The notes beneath the pieces are model-generated. The model was not told the origin of the DNA. It saw only the letters and a list, made by a program, of their open reading frames with translations, and made no database searches. Position numbers and translations under genes: made by a program. From JBFWVD01 sp050246915 (GTDB lineage Bacteria > Actinomycetota > Acidimicrobiia > Acidimicrobiales > Ilumatobacteraceae): DNA of 64,000 nucleotides. Below are positions 7,505 through 16,639 of the stretch, piece after piece (positions within the stretch are counted from its first letter, which is position 1; the number at the start of each line of letters is the position of its first letter). Where the stretch lies: assembly GCA_050246915.1 (NCBI GenBank), contig JBFWVD010000004.1, positions 62,001 through 126,000 on the forward strand, written 5' to 3'.

Positions 7505-8710
7505 TCACGGAAGCGACACGTATCCGTGCTTGGCCTTCCACAAGAAGTACTTCTCGAACGCCAACTTCATGGCGTGGTTCTGCGGGCCGGGGATGAGCAC
7601 ACCGTGTTTGCGGGGCGGGAGCATCTTGTCGGCGAGGATCAGGACACCGTTGTTCCCGGCGTCCATCACGCACACCGCTTTGATGTCCCCGAACTCCTTG
7701 TGCACGTCGGGCTCCTCGCCGCGGATCTGCTTGGCAATGTTGCTGGCCGCCACGTGGGCCTGTTGCTCGGTCGGGAGCCCGGTCTTGGGAACGCCGACCG
7801 GTACCGGTGTGGTCCAGGGCACCTTCACTGCGGCGGCGATGCCGACCGCGTATACGTCGTCGTACATCTCGCTCTGATAGGTGTCGCGCACCTTCACGTA
7901 GCCCTTGTCGTCGGCGATCTCGCTGGCGGCGATGACGGGTTGCCCGATGAATGGCGGGATGATCATCCCGTAGGAGAAGTCGACGTTCGACCCGTCAGCC
8001 ATCACGACCCGGCCTTCGTCCACATGGTCCATGGCCACGCCCACCTTGGCCTCGATCTTCTCCTTCTTCAAGAACATGCCGAGCAGCCCCTCGCCATGGG
8101 GGAGCCCACCGATGCCGAAGTGCCCGAGGAACGGCTCCGAGGTCACGAACGTCAAGTTCACTTGCTTCTTGAGCCCGGCCTTGCGGAGCTGATGGCTCAT
8201 GTTGAACAGGTACTCGTACGCCGCACCGAAGCATCCGGCTCCCTGCGTGGCACCAATGACCACGTCGCCCGGGTCGTTCAGGAACCGCTTCCAGGCCTCG
8301 CCGGCCTTGATGGCATCCTCGAGGGTGGTGATGGTGACGGCGTTCCCGTTGGGTCCGAGACCGGGGATCACGTCGAACTTGTTCTTGTAGCCGGTGGCGA
8401 TGACGAGGTAGTCGTAGTCGTACGTGCCGATGGTCGTCTCGACCTTCTTGTGGGGGAGGTCGAGACGAGTGGCCTCGGCGTGCACGAACGCCACGTCGTG
8501 GTCTTCGAAGGTGGGCGCCAGCGCGAACGTGATGTCGTCGGGGCGCCGCTTACCGAAGGGCAACCAGATGAGCGACGGGTTGAACAAGAAGCGATCGGAC
8601 GCCGACACCACCGTCACGTCCACATCGCCGTCCAGTTCATGCTTGACGGCGAGCGCGGCGGTGAGACCACCGAAGTTCCCGCCCAGGACCAACACCTTCT
8701 TGCGGCTCAT
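7505..8710 (-). CDS. Sulfide:quinone oxidoreductase-like FAD flavoprotein
   Basis: 401-aa pyridine-nucleotide-disulfide-type flavoprotein. The FAD-binding GGNFGGL loop is at residues 10-16, the second dinucleotide region is in VIATGYKNK, and the third FAD motif is YAVGIAAAV. Two cysteines, near residues 160 (GAGCFGAAYE) and 347 (KAVCVMDAG), sit where the redox-active pair C160/C356 of sulfide:quinone oxidoreductases lies; the third SQR cysteine (C128 region) is absent. That favours an SQR-like enzyme over NDH-2, oxidising sulfide or persulfide and reducing membrane quinone. ATG 8710 has GGAGG five bases upstream; a GTG four codons earlier is less likely. An operator-like dyad at 8791-8808 may control it. 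Confidence 0.75.
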   Translation of the reverse strand: MSRKKVLVLGGNFGGLTAALAVKHELDGDVDVTVVSASDRFLFNPSLIWLPFGKRRPDDITFALAPTFEDHDVAFVHAEATRLDLPHKKVETTIGTYDYDYLVIATGYKNKFDVIPGLGPNGNAVTITTLEDAIKAGEAWKRFLNDPGDVVIGATQGAGCFGAAYEYLFNMSHQLRKAGLKKQVNLTFVTSEPFLGHFGIGGLPHGEGLLGMFLKKEKIEAKVGVAMDHVDEGRVVMADGSNVDFSYGMIIPPFIGQPVIAASEIADDKGYVKVRDTYQSEMYDDVYAVGIAAAVKVPWTTPVPVGVPKTGLPTEQQAHVAASNIAKQIRGEEPDVHKEFGDIKAVCVMDAGNNGVLILADKMLPPRKHGVLIPGPQNHAMKLAFEKYFLWKAKHGYVSLP

Positions 8711-8729
8711 GACGACCTCCACATCGGAA

Positions 8730-8752
8730 GCGGGTCCACGTGCGGGACCCGC
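8730..8752 (-). promoter_or_regulatory. 5'-leader hairpin before the SQR-like gene
   Basis: An 8-bp perfect stem (8730-8737 with 8745-8752, 7-nt loop) lies about 20 nt upstream of the start codon at 8710, just before the GGAGG site. Could affect mRNA stability or translation; function inferred only. Confidence 0.4.
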
Positions 8753-8790
8753 CCGTCGGGGGCATCCGAGAGAGGGAGACGGGAGACCCG

Positions 8791-8808
8791 GATACCTCCG
8801 GCGGTATC
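8791..8808. promoter_or_regulatory. GATACC-N6-GGTATC operator-like dyad
   Basis: Perfect 6-6-6 inverted repeat, GATACC then TCCGGC then GGTATC, placed 81 bp upstream of the SQR-like start and about 70 bp past the end of the XRE gene. CsoR/CstR-family repressors bind ATACC...GGTAT dyads with a GC-rich centre, and CstR controls sulfide-oxidation genes in Staphylococcus. The match in both motif and gene context is suggestive, but no CsoR/CstR gene is visible in the window. Confidence 0.5.
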
Positions 8809-8877
8809 TTCATAGGACACCTGCGGCGGCGATGGGACAAGGGCCGAAGGTCCAACGGCGAACGGACGACCGCTCGA

Positions 8878-9699
8878 TCAGCCGCCGGCGAGCCGTGCGG
8901 TGGAGTCATCGCCGGGGACCGGGAGTTGGGCGACGACACGCAGTTGCGGCCATTCGACCGAGGCCAACAGCTGGTACTCGAAGATGAGATCCCCGACCTC
9001 TCCATGGTGGTAGCGCCGCAGCCGGGTGTGGAAGCCGGACACGTCGTGCTGAGCCCACCAGGTGCGGAACTCATCACTGCGCTCGCGCAGCTCGCTCACC
9101 AGCGCGGCCACCAGCGGATCGTCGCGCATCGACGCAGTGTCGGCCCGGAACTGAGCCAACAGAAAGCGCGCCTCGTTCTCCCAGTCGACGATGAGATCGC
9201 GGATCGATGGGGCGGCGAACACGATCCACAGCAAGTTGCGTTGACGCGCGTCGAGATCGGTCACTTGGGGGAACAGCCGCGCCTGCGCCTCGTTCCAGGC
9301 CAGGAACTCCCATCGTGGTCCGAGCACATAGGCCGGGGATGGATCGAGTGCGCCGAGCAGGCGGGCGATGGCGTCGGGGACATCGATGTCGATGGGGCTG
9401 CTCGCTTCGGGATCGCTGGCCAGCGCCAGCAGATGCGCGTGTTGTGCGGCGTCGAGACGCAAGGTGCGCGCCAGTGCGTCGAGCACCTGGCGCGAGGCGT
9501 TGATCGGCCGGCCCTGTTCGAGCCACGTGTACCAACTCACCGACACCCCCGCCAGCAGGGCCACCTCTTCACGGCGGAGCCCAGGGGCTCGCCGTCGACC
9601 CGAGTCGTGACGGTCCGGTTCGGGCAGACCGACATCGCGAGGGTTCACCGCGGCGCGTCGTGCCCGCAGGAATTCCGCCAGATCGTCGCGCCGTCCCAT
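8878..9699 (-). CDS. XRE-family regulator with MmyB-like ligand domain
   Basis: 273 residues. The N-terminal helix-turn-helix (PGLRREEVALLAGVS, then SWYTWLEQGR, residues about 39-64) is followed by a longer PAS-like MmyB ligand-binding region (YVLGPRWEFLAWNEAQARLF, NLLWIVFA, VGDLIFEYQLL). This is a very common actinobacterial one-component regulator architecture, often divergent from a flavin or NADH oxidoreductase it controls. Here the aminotransferase gene is divergent (103-bp gap), and the SQR-like gene is downstream on the same strand. Ligand unknown. Confidence 0.88.
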   Translation of the reverse strand: MGRRDDLAEFLRARRAAVNPRDVGLPEPDRHDSGRRRAPGLRREEVALLAGVSVSWYTWLEQGRPINASRQVLDALARTLRLDAAQHAHLLALASDPEASSPIDIDVPDAIARLLGALDPSPAYVLGPRWEFLAWNEAQARLFPQVTDLDARQRNLLWIVFAAPSIRDLIVDWENEARFLLAQFRADTASMRDDPLVAALVSELRERSDEFRTWWAQHDVSGFHTRLRRYHHGEVGDLIFEYQLLASVEWPQLRVVAQLPVPGDDSTARLAGG

Positions 9700-9802
9700 C
9701 GCCGGCCATTGGATCAGACCAGGACCCGCTGTGAGGTGGTGTTGCCACCACCAGGATCATCACCCACTGTGCAGATGCACGTTGTCGTGTTCCGATCACA
9801 CG

Positions 9803-11023
9803 ATGCCCGTGATGGAGTCGCCGCTGTCGAAGATGGTGCGTTCCCTGCGCTCGTCGCAGATCCGTGACCTGCTCGCGCTCACCCAGCAGAGCGGCATGTT
9901 GTCGATGGCCGGTGGGCTCCCGGCCCCGGAGACCTTCCCGATGACGGAGCTCGCCGCCGCTGCGCAGCGAGTGTTGGCACGAGGAGGCATGACCGGCCCA
10001 CCAGCGCTGCAGTACGGCCCGACCGAAGGGGCACCGGAGCTGCGCGAACTGGTGGCCGCTTCCCTGGGCGAGCGTGTCGATCACGTTTTGGTGACGACCG
10101 GATCGCAGCAGGCGCTCGACCTGCTCGCCCGTTGCCTGTGCGATCCCGGCGATGTGATCGTGACGGCTGACCCCACCTATCTGGGCGCGCTGCAGGCTTT
10201 CGCGGCCTCGGGCGCGACGACGGTGGCGGTGAGCAGCGACGGTGAGGGGCTCTTGACCGACAGCCTCGAACAGATGCTGATCGAGGGATTGCAGCCGCGC
10301 GCGGTCTACGTCGTCCCCAACTTCCACAACCCCACCGGCGTCACGATGTCCGACGCTCGGCGACGCCATCTGGCCGCCTTGGCTGATCGCTTCGGGTTCG
10401 TGATCATCGAGGACGATCCTTACGGCTCCATCGCGTTCGACGCGGCAAACGGCGACGCGGGTACCGGCGACGCTGCCCGACTCGAAGCTCCCGGGTCGAT
10501 GGCGTTGCTCACCGACCGCTGCGTTCGCGTCCGCACGACGTCGAAGGTGTTGGCCCCCGGCTTGCGGGTCGGGTGGATGGTCGGACCGTTGTGGTTGATC
10601 GCCGCCGCTGTGCGCCTCAAGCAGAGCGTCGATCTCCACACCCCGGGCTTGCCGCAGCTCATCGCCTCGGAGTTGTTACAGGATCAGGCGTGGTTCTCGC
10701 AGCAGCTCGCGCGGACGCGTGAGCACTACCGGGTGCGCGCCGACGCGCTCACGAACGCCATCGATCGACATCTCGGTGAGCGGGTGACCTACACGCCACC
10801 GCGCGGCGGGATGTTCTGTTGGGTCGTGGCCCGTGAGGCGGGCGTCGATGCAACCGCCCTCTTCCGCCGAGCGGTCGGCGTCGGCGTGGCCTTCGTTCCG
10901 GGCAGCGCGTTCGCGGTCGACGGCACCTCGCACGCCAGCGCCATGCGCCTCTCGTTCGCCACGCTGTCGCCCGACGATCTCGACGTTGCTACACAGCGTC
11001 TGGCGTCGATGTGGGATCGCTGA
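9803..11023 (+). CDS. PLP-dependent aminotransferase, LysN/2-aminoadipate type
   Basis: 406-aa fold-type I aminotransferase. Landmarks are SMAGGLPAPETFP near the N-terminus, TTGSQQALDLL, NFHNPTGVT (substrate/PLP Asn), IIEDDPYG (PLP-ring Asp), TTSKVLAPGLRVGWM with the Schiff-base Lys, and the C-terminal MRLSFATL with the carboxylate-binding Arg. The sequence is of the 2-aminoadipate/branched-chain aminotransferase (MocR catalytic-domain-like) group, without an N-terminal HTH. ATG 9803 is used, with ATG 9812 possible; the frame further up to 9731 is not protein-like. The 3' end overlaps the convergent exporter gene by 35 bp. Confidence 0.88.
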   Translation: MPVMESPLSKMVRSLRSSQIRDLLALTQQSGMLSMAGGLPAPETFPMTELAAAAQRVLARGGMTGPPALQYGPTEGAPELRELVAASLGERVDHVLVTTGSQQALDLLARCLCDPGDVIVTADPTYLGALQAFAASGATTVAVSSDGEGLLTDSLEQMLIEGLQPRAVYVVPNFHNPTGVTMSDARRRHLAALADRFGFVIIEDDPYGSIAFDAANGDAGTGDAARLEAPGSMALLTDRCVRVRTTSKVLAPGLRVGWMVGPLWLIAAAVRLKQSVDLHTPGLPQLIASELLQDQAWFSQQLARTREHYRVRADALTNAIDRHLGERVTYTPPRGGMFCWVVAREAGVDATALFRRAVGVGVAFVPGSAFAVDGTSHASAMRLSFATLSPDDLDVATQRLASMWDR

Positions 11024-12566
11024 GCGATTCGACCGGAACCCCGGTGTCGCGGTGGTCTCTCGGTAGCCATCGCCACGCCACGACCAAACCGATGGCGCAC
11101 GTCAAGATGGCTACATAGGTGGCCAGATGCACTCCGTGCATGAACGAGTTGCGAGCGACATCGAGCAACTGTGAACCCTGATCGGTCGGCAACTCGGCGC
11201 TGAGGCGGCTGGCGTGGCCGAGCGATCTCGACGCTTCGCTGAGCGTTGCCGCATCGAGGCCGGCGGCCGTTCCCGAGGTGTCGAGGCGGGCGCGATAGCC
11301 CGATGCCAACACGCTGCCCATGATGGCCACCCCGAACGCCACCGCCGTCTGGCGCAATGTGTTGTTGGCAGCTGACGCAACGGTGGACCGCTCCTTGGGA
11401 ACAGCGGCCATTGCTGAGGCCACTCCCGGCGCGAACACCAACGCCTGTCCACCCGAGAACGCCATCATCATCACGAACAAGGTGAGATACCCACTGTCGC
11501 GATGGAAGCCGAGTAACGCCACCGCCGCCGCGGTCTGCACGATGAGGCCGAGCATGATGACGCGCCAGCGGCCCATGAAACCGGTGAGTCGATGGCTCAT
11601 GAATCCCATGAGCGCGTTCATGACTGCGAAGGGAGCCAGGCGGATGCCGGCTTCGAACGGGCTGTAGCCGAGCACGCCCTGCAAGGTGAGGCTCAGCACG
11701 TAGTTCATGCCGATACCGGCCAGGATCGTCATGGAGTTGGCCGCGGTGGCCACCGAGAACGCGCGTGCTGCGAAGAACTTCAGCTCCAGCATCGGATGAT
11801 GGGACGTGTGCTCCCACCACAAGAAGGCCGTGAGGAGCGAGGCGCTGAGCGCGTACGCACCGAGGATCGTCGGACTGGTCCACCCGCGCTCGGGGGCATC
11901 GATGGTGGCCCACAGCAACGTGGTGAGTGCAGCCGTCGACAACACGGCGCCGACGAGATCGAGCTTGGAGGGGTTCGGATTCTTCGACTCGGGGACGAAC
12001 AGCGGCACGCAGATCAAGATGGCGATGACGACCGGCACGTTCACCAAGAACACCGAGCCCCACCAGAAGTGGTCCACCAAGATCCCTCCGACCACCGGAC
12101 CTGCGGCGGCACCTGATGACGCCACTGCAGCCCAGATGGCGATGCCGCGGCCGCGTTCGACGGGGTCGGTGAAGAGGTTGGTGATGATCGACAAGGTGGC
12201 GGGTGTGACGAACGCCGCGCAGATGCCCATGGCGGCGCGACACGCGATGAGGGTGGCTGAGGACGTGGCGAACGCCGCGGTGGCCGATGCGATGCCGAAC
12301 GTCAGTGAGCCCCACCAGAACGAGCGGGCGCGACCGAAGCGATCACCGAGCGCACCAGCGGTGAGCATGACGCCCGCGTACAGCAGTGTGTAGGCGTCGA
12401 CGATCCACTGCAGTTCGGAGTTCGATGCGCCCAGGTCCTTCGAGAGGGCGACCAGGGCGATGTTCAGCACCGTGTTGTCGATGACCATCACGAACACTCC
12501 GGCGCACACGACCGCGAGGCCGAGGTAGCGGTTGGTGCTGGTTGGTGCTGCTCGCATCGTCGCCAT
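10989..12566 (-). CDS. DHA2-family (14-TM) MFS drug exporter
   Basis: 525-aa EmrB/QacA-type major facilitator. It has about 14 hydrophobic segments; motif A is in LGDRFGRARSF, the TM1 DHA2 signature is VMVIDNTVLNIAL, and LQWIVDAYTL lies in TM2. Such proteins export lipophilic drugs or metabolites by proton antiport in the inner membrane. A 10-bp tandem duplication (12531-12550) encodes the TSTN near the start. A truncated sister gene lies immediately upstream in the same orientation, sharing strong identity over the first 65 residues. No TetR gene is adjacent. Stop region overlaps the aminotransferase gene. Confidence 0.92.
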   Translation of the reverse strand: MATMRAAPTSTNRYLGLAVVCAGVFVMVIDNTVLNIALVALSKDLGASNSELQWIVDAYTLLYAGVMLTAGALGDRFGRARSFWWGSLTFGIASATAAFATSSATLIACRAAMGICAAFVTPATLSIITNLFTDPVERGRGIAIWAAVASSGAAAGPVVGGILVDHFWWGSVFLVNVPVVIAILICVPLFVPESKNPNPSKLDLVGAVLSTAALTTLLWATIDAPERGWTSPTILGAYALSASLLTAFLWWEHTSHHPMLELKFFAARAFSVATAANSMTILAGIGMNYVLSLTLQGVLGYSPFEAGIRLAPFAVMNALMGFMSHRLTGFMGRWRVIMLGLIVQTAAAVALLGFHRDSGYLTLFVMMMAFSGGQALVFAPGVASAMAAVPKERSTVASAANNTLRQTAVAFGVAIMGSVLASGYRARLDTSGTAAGLDAATLSEASRSLGHASRLSAELPTDQGSQLLDVARNSFMHGVHLATYVAILTCAIGLVVAWRWLPRDHRDTGVPVESLSDPTSTPDAV

Positions 12567-12590
12567 CGAGTCCCGTCGTTTCGTGATCGG

Positions 12591-12866
12591 TCAGTGCGCT
12601 GCGATGGACGGGTCGGTGATGGATGGGTCGGTTGCCGTGCAGCGATCGCCCAGGCTCCCCGCCGTGAGCAAGATCCCGGAGTACACGAAGGTGTACGCGT
12701 CGACGATCCACTGCAGATCGGAATTGCTGGCCCCGAGATCGCGCGACAGGGCCGGCAGCGCGATGTTGAGGACGGTGTTGTCGATCACCATGATGAAGAT
12801 GGCGACGCACACCACGGCGAGCCCGAGGTTCGGATTCCGGCTGGCCGATCGGTTGGTGTTGGCCAC
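12591..12866 (-). pseudogene. Truncated N-terminal copy of a DHA2 MFS exporter
   Basis: From GTG 12866 (preceded by GGGGAGA) the frame encodes 91 residues. About 60 of them closely match the start of the neighbouring 525-aa exporter: VMVIDNTVLNIAL versus IMVIDNTVLNIAL, then DLGASNS, LQWIVDAYT and LTAG-LGDR. After LGDR the frame runs into a short repeat-derived tail (two 15-bp near-identical repeats, 12603-12632) and stops. Twelve TM segments are missing, so it cannot be a transporter. A -10-like TACAAT lies upstream at 12891-12896, so it may still be expressed. It is best explained as a tandem duplicate that lost its body by deletion. Confidence 0.8.
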
Positions 12867-12890
12867 GTCGTCTCCCCGTCTCCGTGGCCG

Positions 12891-12896
12891 ATTGTA
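12891..12896 (-). promoter_or_regulatory. Putative -10 box TACAAT of the truncated MFS copy
   Basis: TACAAT on the minus strand lies 24 bp before the GTG at 12866, leaving room for a short leader with its GGGGAGA ribosome site. The -35 (TTCGTC) is weak. Confidence 0.4.
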
Positions 12897-13015
12897 CGTT
12901 GTCCGATTGGAATGACGAATGAGCGCTGGGCCCCGGCGGCCCGTGCGCGTGATCCTGGGCCCCACTGCGGTTGACCTAAGCCCCTGTCGCCTCCTGGGAG
13001 TGCAGGCGCACGCTC

Positions 13016-16000
13016 ATGAGCGTCATGCCTGATCAGACCCGCCGCACCATGGATGCCAACGAGGCCGTCGCCGACGTCGCCTACCGACTCTCCGAGGTCA
13101 TCGCCATCTACCCGATCACGCCGGCATCGGGAATGGCCGAGCACTCCGACGATTGGATGGCCGCCGATCGACCCAACTTGTGGGGCACTGTCCCCGAGGT
13201 CATCGAGATGCAGTCGGAGGCCGGCGCGGCCGGCACCTTGCACGGCGCCACGTTGCGCGGCTCGTTGGCCACGACATACACGGCGTCCCAGGGCTTGTTG
13301 CTCATGCTGCCCAACCTGTTCAAGATCGCCGGTGAGCTCACGCCAGCGGTCATCCACGTGGCGGCGCGATCGCTGGCCACCCACGCTCTGTCGATCTTCG
13401 GCGATCACAGCGACGTGATGGCCGCTCGCACCACCGGATGCGCGCTGCTGTGTGCCGGTTCGGTGCAGGAGGCGGCGGACCTCGCCCTGGTGGCCCATGC
13501 CGCCACGCTGGCATCGCGGGTGCCGATGCTGCACTTCTTCGATGGGTTCCGGACCTCACACGAGCTCAACACGGTGAGCCTGCCCACCGACGACGATCTG
13601 CGTGCCCTCATCGACGAGCAGTGGATCGTCGATCATCGGTTGCGCTCTCTCGACCCCGATCGTCCGGTCCTGCGTGGCAGTGCCCAGAACCCCGATGTGT
13701 TCTTCCAGGCGCGCGAGGCCGGCAATCGCTTCACCGACGCCGTGCCCGGCATCGTGGCCGGCGTACTCGACGAACTGGCCGATCGCACCGGCCGCAACTA
13801 CGGGCTGGCCGACTACTGGGGAGCACCCGATGCCGAGCGGGTCGTCGTGCTCATGGGATCGGGTTCGGGCGCCGCGCGCGAAGCCGTGGACGCACTGTGC
13901 GCCGCGGGCGAGAAGGTGGGCATGGTGCAGGTGCGCTTGTACCGACCGTTTCCCGCGGCGCTCATCGCCTCGATCATCCCCGACTCCGTGCGTACCGTCG
14001 CCGTGCTCGATCGCACGAAAGAGCCCGGCGCGTCGGGCGAGCCGCTCTATCTCGACGTGGTCGAGGCGTTGGCGTCGGCCGCTGCTGATGGCGACCGTTC
14101 GATGCCGCGAGTGATCGGCGGGCGCTACGGCCTCAGCTCCAAGGAGTTCACCCCGTCGATGGTGAAAGCGGTGTTCGACGAGGCCGCCAAGCCCAAGCCC
14201 AAGAAGCGCTTCACCGTCGGGATCATCGACGATGTCACGCACCTGAGCTTGCGCTTCGATCGCTCCTGGTCCACCGATCGGGCATCGCTGCGAGCGGTGT
14301 TCTACGGGCTCGGGTCCGACGGCACGGTCAGCGCCAACAAGGCGTCGGCCAAGATCGTCGCCGATCTCACCGGTCATCACGCGCAGGGCTACTTCGTGTA
14401 CGACTCCAAGAAGTCGGGATCGATCACGGTGTCGCATCTGCGATTCGGCGCCGAGCCGATCAACTCGACGTATCTCGTCGAGCCGGGCCGCGCCGAGTTC
14501 GTGGCCTGTCATCAGTTCGGCCTGCTCGATCGTCAGGACATCCTCGACGTTGCTGCTCCCGGGGCCACGCTGCTCATCAACAGTCCCCATGGTGTCGACG
14601 GCACCTGGGCGCGACTACCGCGGGAGGTACAGGCGTCCATCATCGACAAGGGCTTGCAGGTCCACATCATCGATGGTTCCCGCGTGGCTCGCGATGCGGG
14701 TCTGAACGGTCAGATCAACACGGTGATGCAGGTGTGCTTCTTCGCGCTGACCGGGGAGATACCGGTCGACGAGGCCATCGCGGCCATCAAGACCTCCATC
14801 GTGAAGGCATACGGCAAGCGTGGCGGGCCGGTGGTTGCCGCCAACATCGCGGCGGTGGACGCGGCGCTGGAAGCGTTGTCGCCGTTGACGATCCCGACTG
14901 CCGTGAGCCTCGACGCCGCGTCCCGCCGTTCACCGGTGGCGGCGCACGCGCCGGACTTCGTGCAACGCGTCACGGCCATGATGCTGGCCGGCAACGGCGA
15001 CAGCCTCCCGGTGAGCGCGCTGCCCGTGGACGGCGCCTTCCCCACAGGGACCAGCCGTTACGAGAAGCGACGGCTGGCCGACGAGATCCCCATCTGGGAC
15101 CCCGACCTGTGCATCGACTGCGCCCGCTGTGCCCTCGTGTGCCCGCATGCCGCCATCCGGATGAAGGTGTGCGAACCAGCCGCGCTCGGCGGTGCGCCAA
15201 GACAGTTCCGCGACAAGGCGTTCCGCTCCGCCCAGAACCCCGGACTCCAACTGGTCATCCAGGTGGCACCGGAGGACTGCACCGGTTGCGGCGTGTGCGT
15301 GGATGTGTGCCCGGCTCGATCCAAGACCGAGGTGAAGCACAAGGCGCTCAACATGGACGCCATCGGCGCGCACCTCGACGCCGAGATCGAGTCGTTCGCG
15401 TTCTTCGAAGCGATGGCTGCGGTGGAGCCGGGCACGCTCGATCCGGCAACAGTGAAGGGGAGCCAGACCCGCATCCCGCTCATGGAGTTCTCCGGCGCGT
15501 GTTCGGGTTGCGGCGAGACGCCGTATCTCCGACTGCTCAGCCAGCAGGTGGGTGACCGGCTGTTGGTCGCCAACGCCACGGGTTGCTCGTCGATATACGG
15601 CGGCAACCTCCCGACAACGCCGTGGTCCACCGACTCGAGCGGCCGCGGACCAGCGTGGGCCAACTCGCTGTTCGAGGACAACGCCGAGTTCGGCCTCGGC
15701 ATTCGGGTGGCCGTCGATCACCAGGCAGCCGCGGCGCGAGCAATGGTGGGCGAGCTCGCCCCGTGGATCGGCAGCGAACTGGCCGCTGACATCTTGGCGC
15801 TCGATCCCGCGGTGTCACCAGATGATGCGGCGATAGCGCGTCAACGTGAGTTGACGCAGCGATTGGCGGAGGAGCTGGTGGTGCTCGTCGGGTCCAAGGA
15901 CGAGCAGGCAGCGCGCCTGGCCCGGCGCCTATCGCCCATCGTGTCGGTGTTGGTGCCCCGCAGCGTGTGGATCATCGGTGGCGACGGATGGGCCTACGAC

Positions 16001-16639
16001 ATCGGCTCCGGTGGCCTCGACCATGTGCTCGGCTCGGGCCGCAACGTGAACATCCTGGTGCTCGACACGGAGGTGTACTCCAACACCGGGGGCCAGGCGT
16101 CGAAGTCCACGCCGCGCGCTGCGGTGGCCAAGTTCGCCGCCGGCGGGAAGACCACCGCCAAGAAGGATCTCGGAGCGGTGGCCCGACAGTACGGCAACGT
16201 GTACGTGGCACAGGTGGCCATGGGCGCCAACGACATTCAGACCGTGAAGGCGTTTGCCGAGGCTGAGGCGTGGCCAGGGGTGTCGCTCATCATCGCCTAC
16301 TCCACCTGCATCGCCCACGGCATCGAGATGCGCACGTCCATGAGCCATCAGCGTGATGCGGTGCGATCGGGCTACTGGCCGCTCTATCGCTATCGGCCTG
16401 GGGACGACGCGCACGCAGTGCCGTTCCATCTCGACAGCAAGGAACCGTCCATCCCGTTGTCGGACTTCGTGGCCTCGGAGGGACGTTTTGCCATGTTGCG
16501 CCGCTCCGATCCTGAGCAGGCCGATCGTCTGCTGAGTCTCGCCCAGTCCGATGTCAACGAGCGTTGGCGGCTCTACAGCCAACTGGCGGCGATGGAGCAG
16601 ACGCGAGCACATCTCGAGTCGACCACTGAGGAGGCGTGA
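13016..16639 (+). CDS. nifJ: Pyruvate:ferredoxin (flavodoxin) oxidoreductase
   Basis: 1207-aa single-chain PFOR of full NifJ length, joining CoA, pyruvate and oxidised ferredoxin/flavodoxin to acetyl-CoA, CO2 and reduced carrier. Domain order reads: pyrimidine-binding alpha domain from YPITPASGMAEHSDDW, domain II, gamma-type domain (VFYGLGSDGTVSANK), EKR region, two 4Fe-4S clusters (CIDCARCALVCP and CTGCGVCVDVCP, about residues 699-770), then the TPP-binding C-terminal domain (CSGCGETPYLRLL, NATGCSSIYGGNLP, GDGWAYDIG, NTEVYSNTGGQASKSTP within TEVYSNTGGQ). ATG 13016 is used; ATG 13025 is an alternative. It is coupled to the downstream DHOD-like gene. It implies an oxygen-limited or microaerobic energy mode. 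Confidence 0.97.
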   Translation: MSVMPDQTRRTMDANEAVADVAYRLSEVIAIYPITPASGMAEHSDDWMAADRPNLWGTVPEVIEMQSEAGAAGTLHGATLRGSLATTYTASQGLLLMLPNLFKIAGELTPAVIHVAARSLATHALSIFGDHSDVMAARTTGCALLCAGSVQEAADLALVAHAATLASRVPMLHFFDGFRTSHELNTVSLPTDDDLRALIDEQWIVDHRLRSLDPDRPVLRGSAQNPDVFFQAREAGNRFTDAVPGIVAGVLDELADRTGRNYGLADYWGAPDAERVVVLMGSGSGAAREAVDALCAAGEKVGMVQVRLYRPFPAALIASIIPDSVRTVAVLDRTKEPGASGEPLYLDVVEALASAAADGDRSMPRVIGGRYGLSSKEFTPSMVKAVFDEAAKPKPKKRFTVGIIDDVTHLSLRFDRSWSTDRASLRAVFYGLGSDGTVSANKASAKIVADLTGHHAQGYFVYDSKKSGSITVSHLRFGAEPINSTYLVEPGRAEFVACHQFGLLDRQDILDVAAPGATLLINSPHGVDGTWARLPREVQASIIDKGLQVHIIDGSRVARDAGLNGQINTVMQVCFFALTGEIPVDEAIAAIKTSIVKAYGKRGGPVVAANIAAVDAALEALSPLTIPTAVSLDAASRRSPVAAHAPDFVQRVTAMMLAGNGDSLPVSALPVDGAFPTGTSRYEKRRLADEIPIWDPDLCIDCARCALVCPHAAIRMKVCEPAALGGAPRQFRDKAFRSAQNPGLQLVIQVAPEDCTGCGVCVDVCPARSKTEVKHKALNMDAIGAHLDAEIESFAFFEAMAAVEPGTLDPATVKGSQTRIPLMEFSGACSGCGETPYLRLLSQQVGDRLLVANATGCSSIYGGNLPTTPWSTDSSGRGPAWANSLFEDNAEFGLGIRVAVDHQAAAARAMVGELAPWIGSELAADILALDPAVSPDDAAIARQRELTQRLAEELVVLVGSKDEQAARLARRLSPIVSVLVPRSVWIIGGDGWAYDIGSGGLDHVLGSGRNVNILVLDTEVYSNTGGQASKSTPRAAVAKFAAGGKTTAKKDLGAVARQYGNVYVAQVAMGANDIQTVKAFAEAEAWPGVSLIIAYSTCIAHGIEMRTSMSHQRDAVRSGYWPLYRYRPGDDAHAVPFHLDSKEPSIPLSDFVASEGRFAMLRRSDPEQADRLLSLAQSDVNERWRLYSQLAAMEQTRAHLESTTEEA

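Noticed and set aside
7526..8815. 429-codon plus-strand open frame
   Set aside because: Antisense to the SQR-like gene, whose FAD motifs and GGAGG start are clear.
12928..12964. GGGCCCC repeats before nifJ as an operator
   Set aside because: Two direct copies of a GC-rich octamer with no symmetry or promoter register; likely chance.
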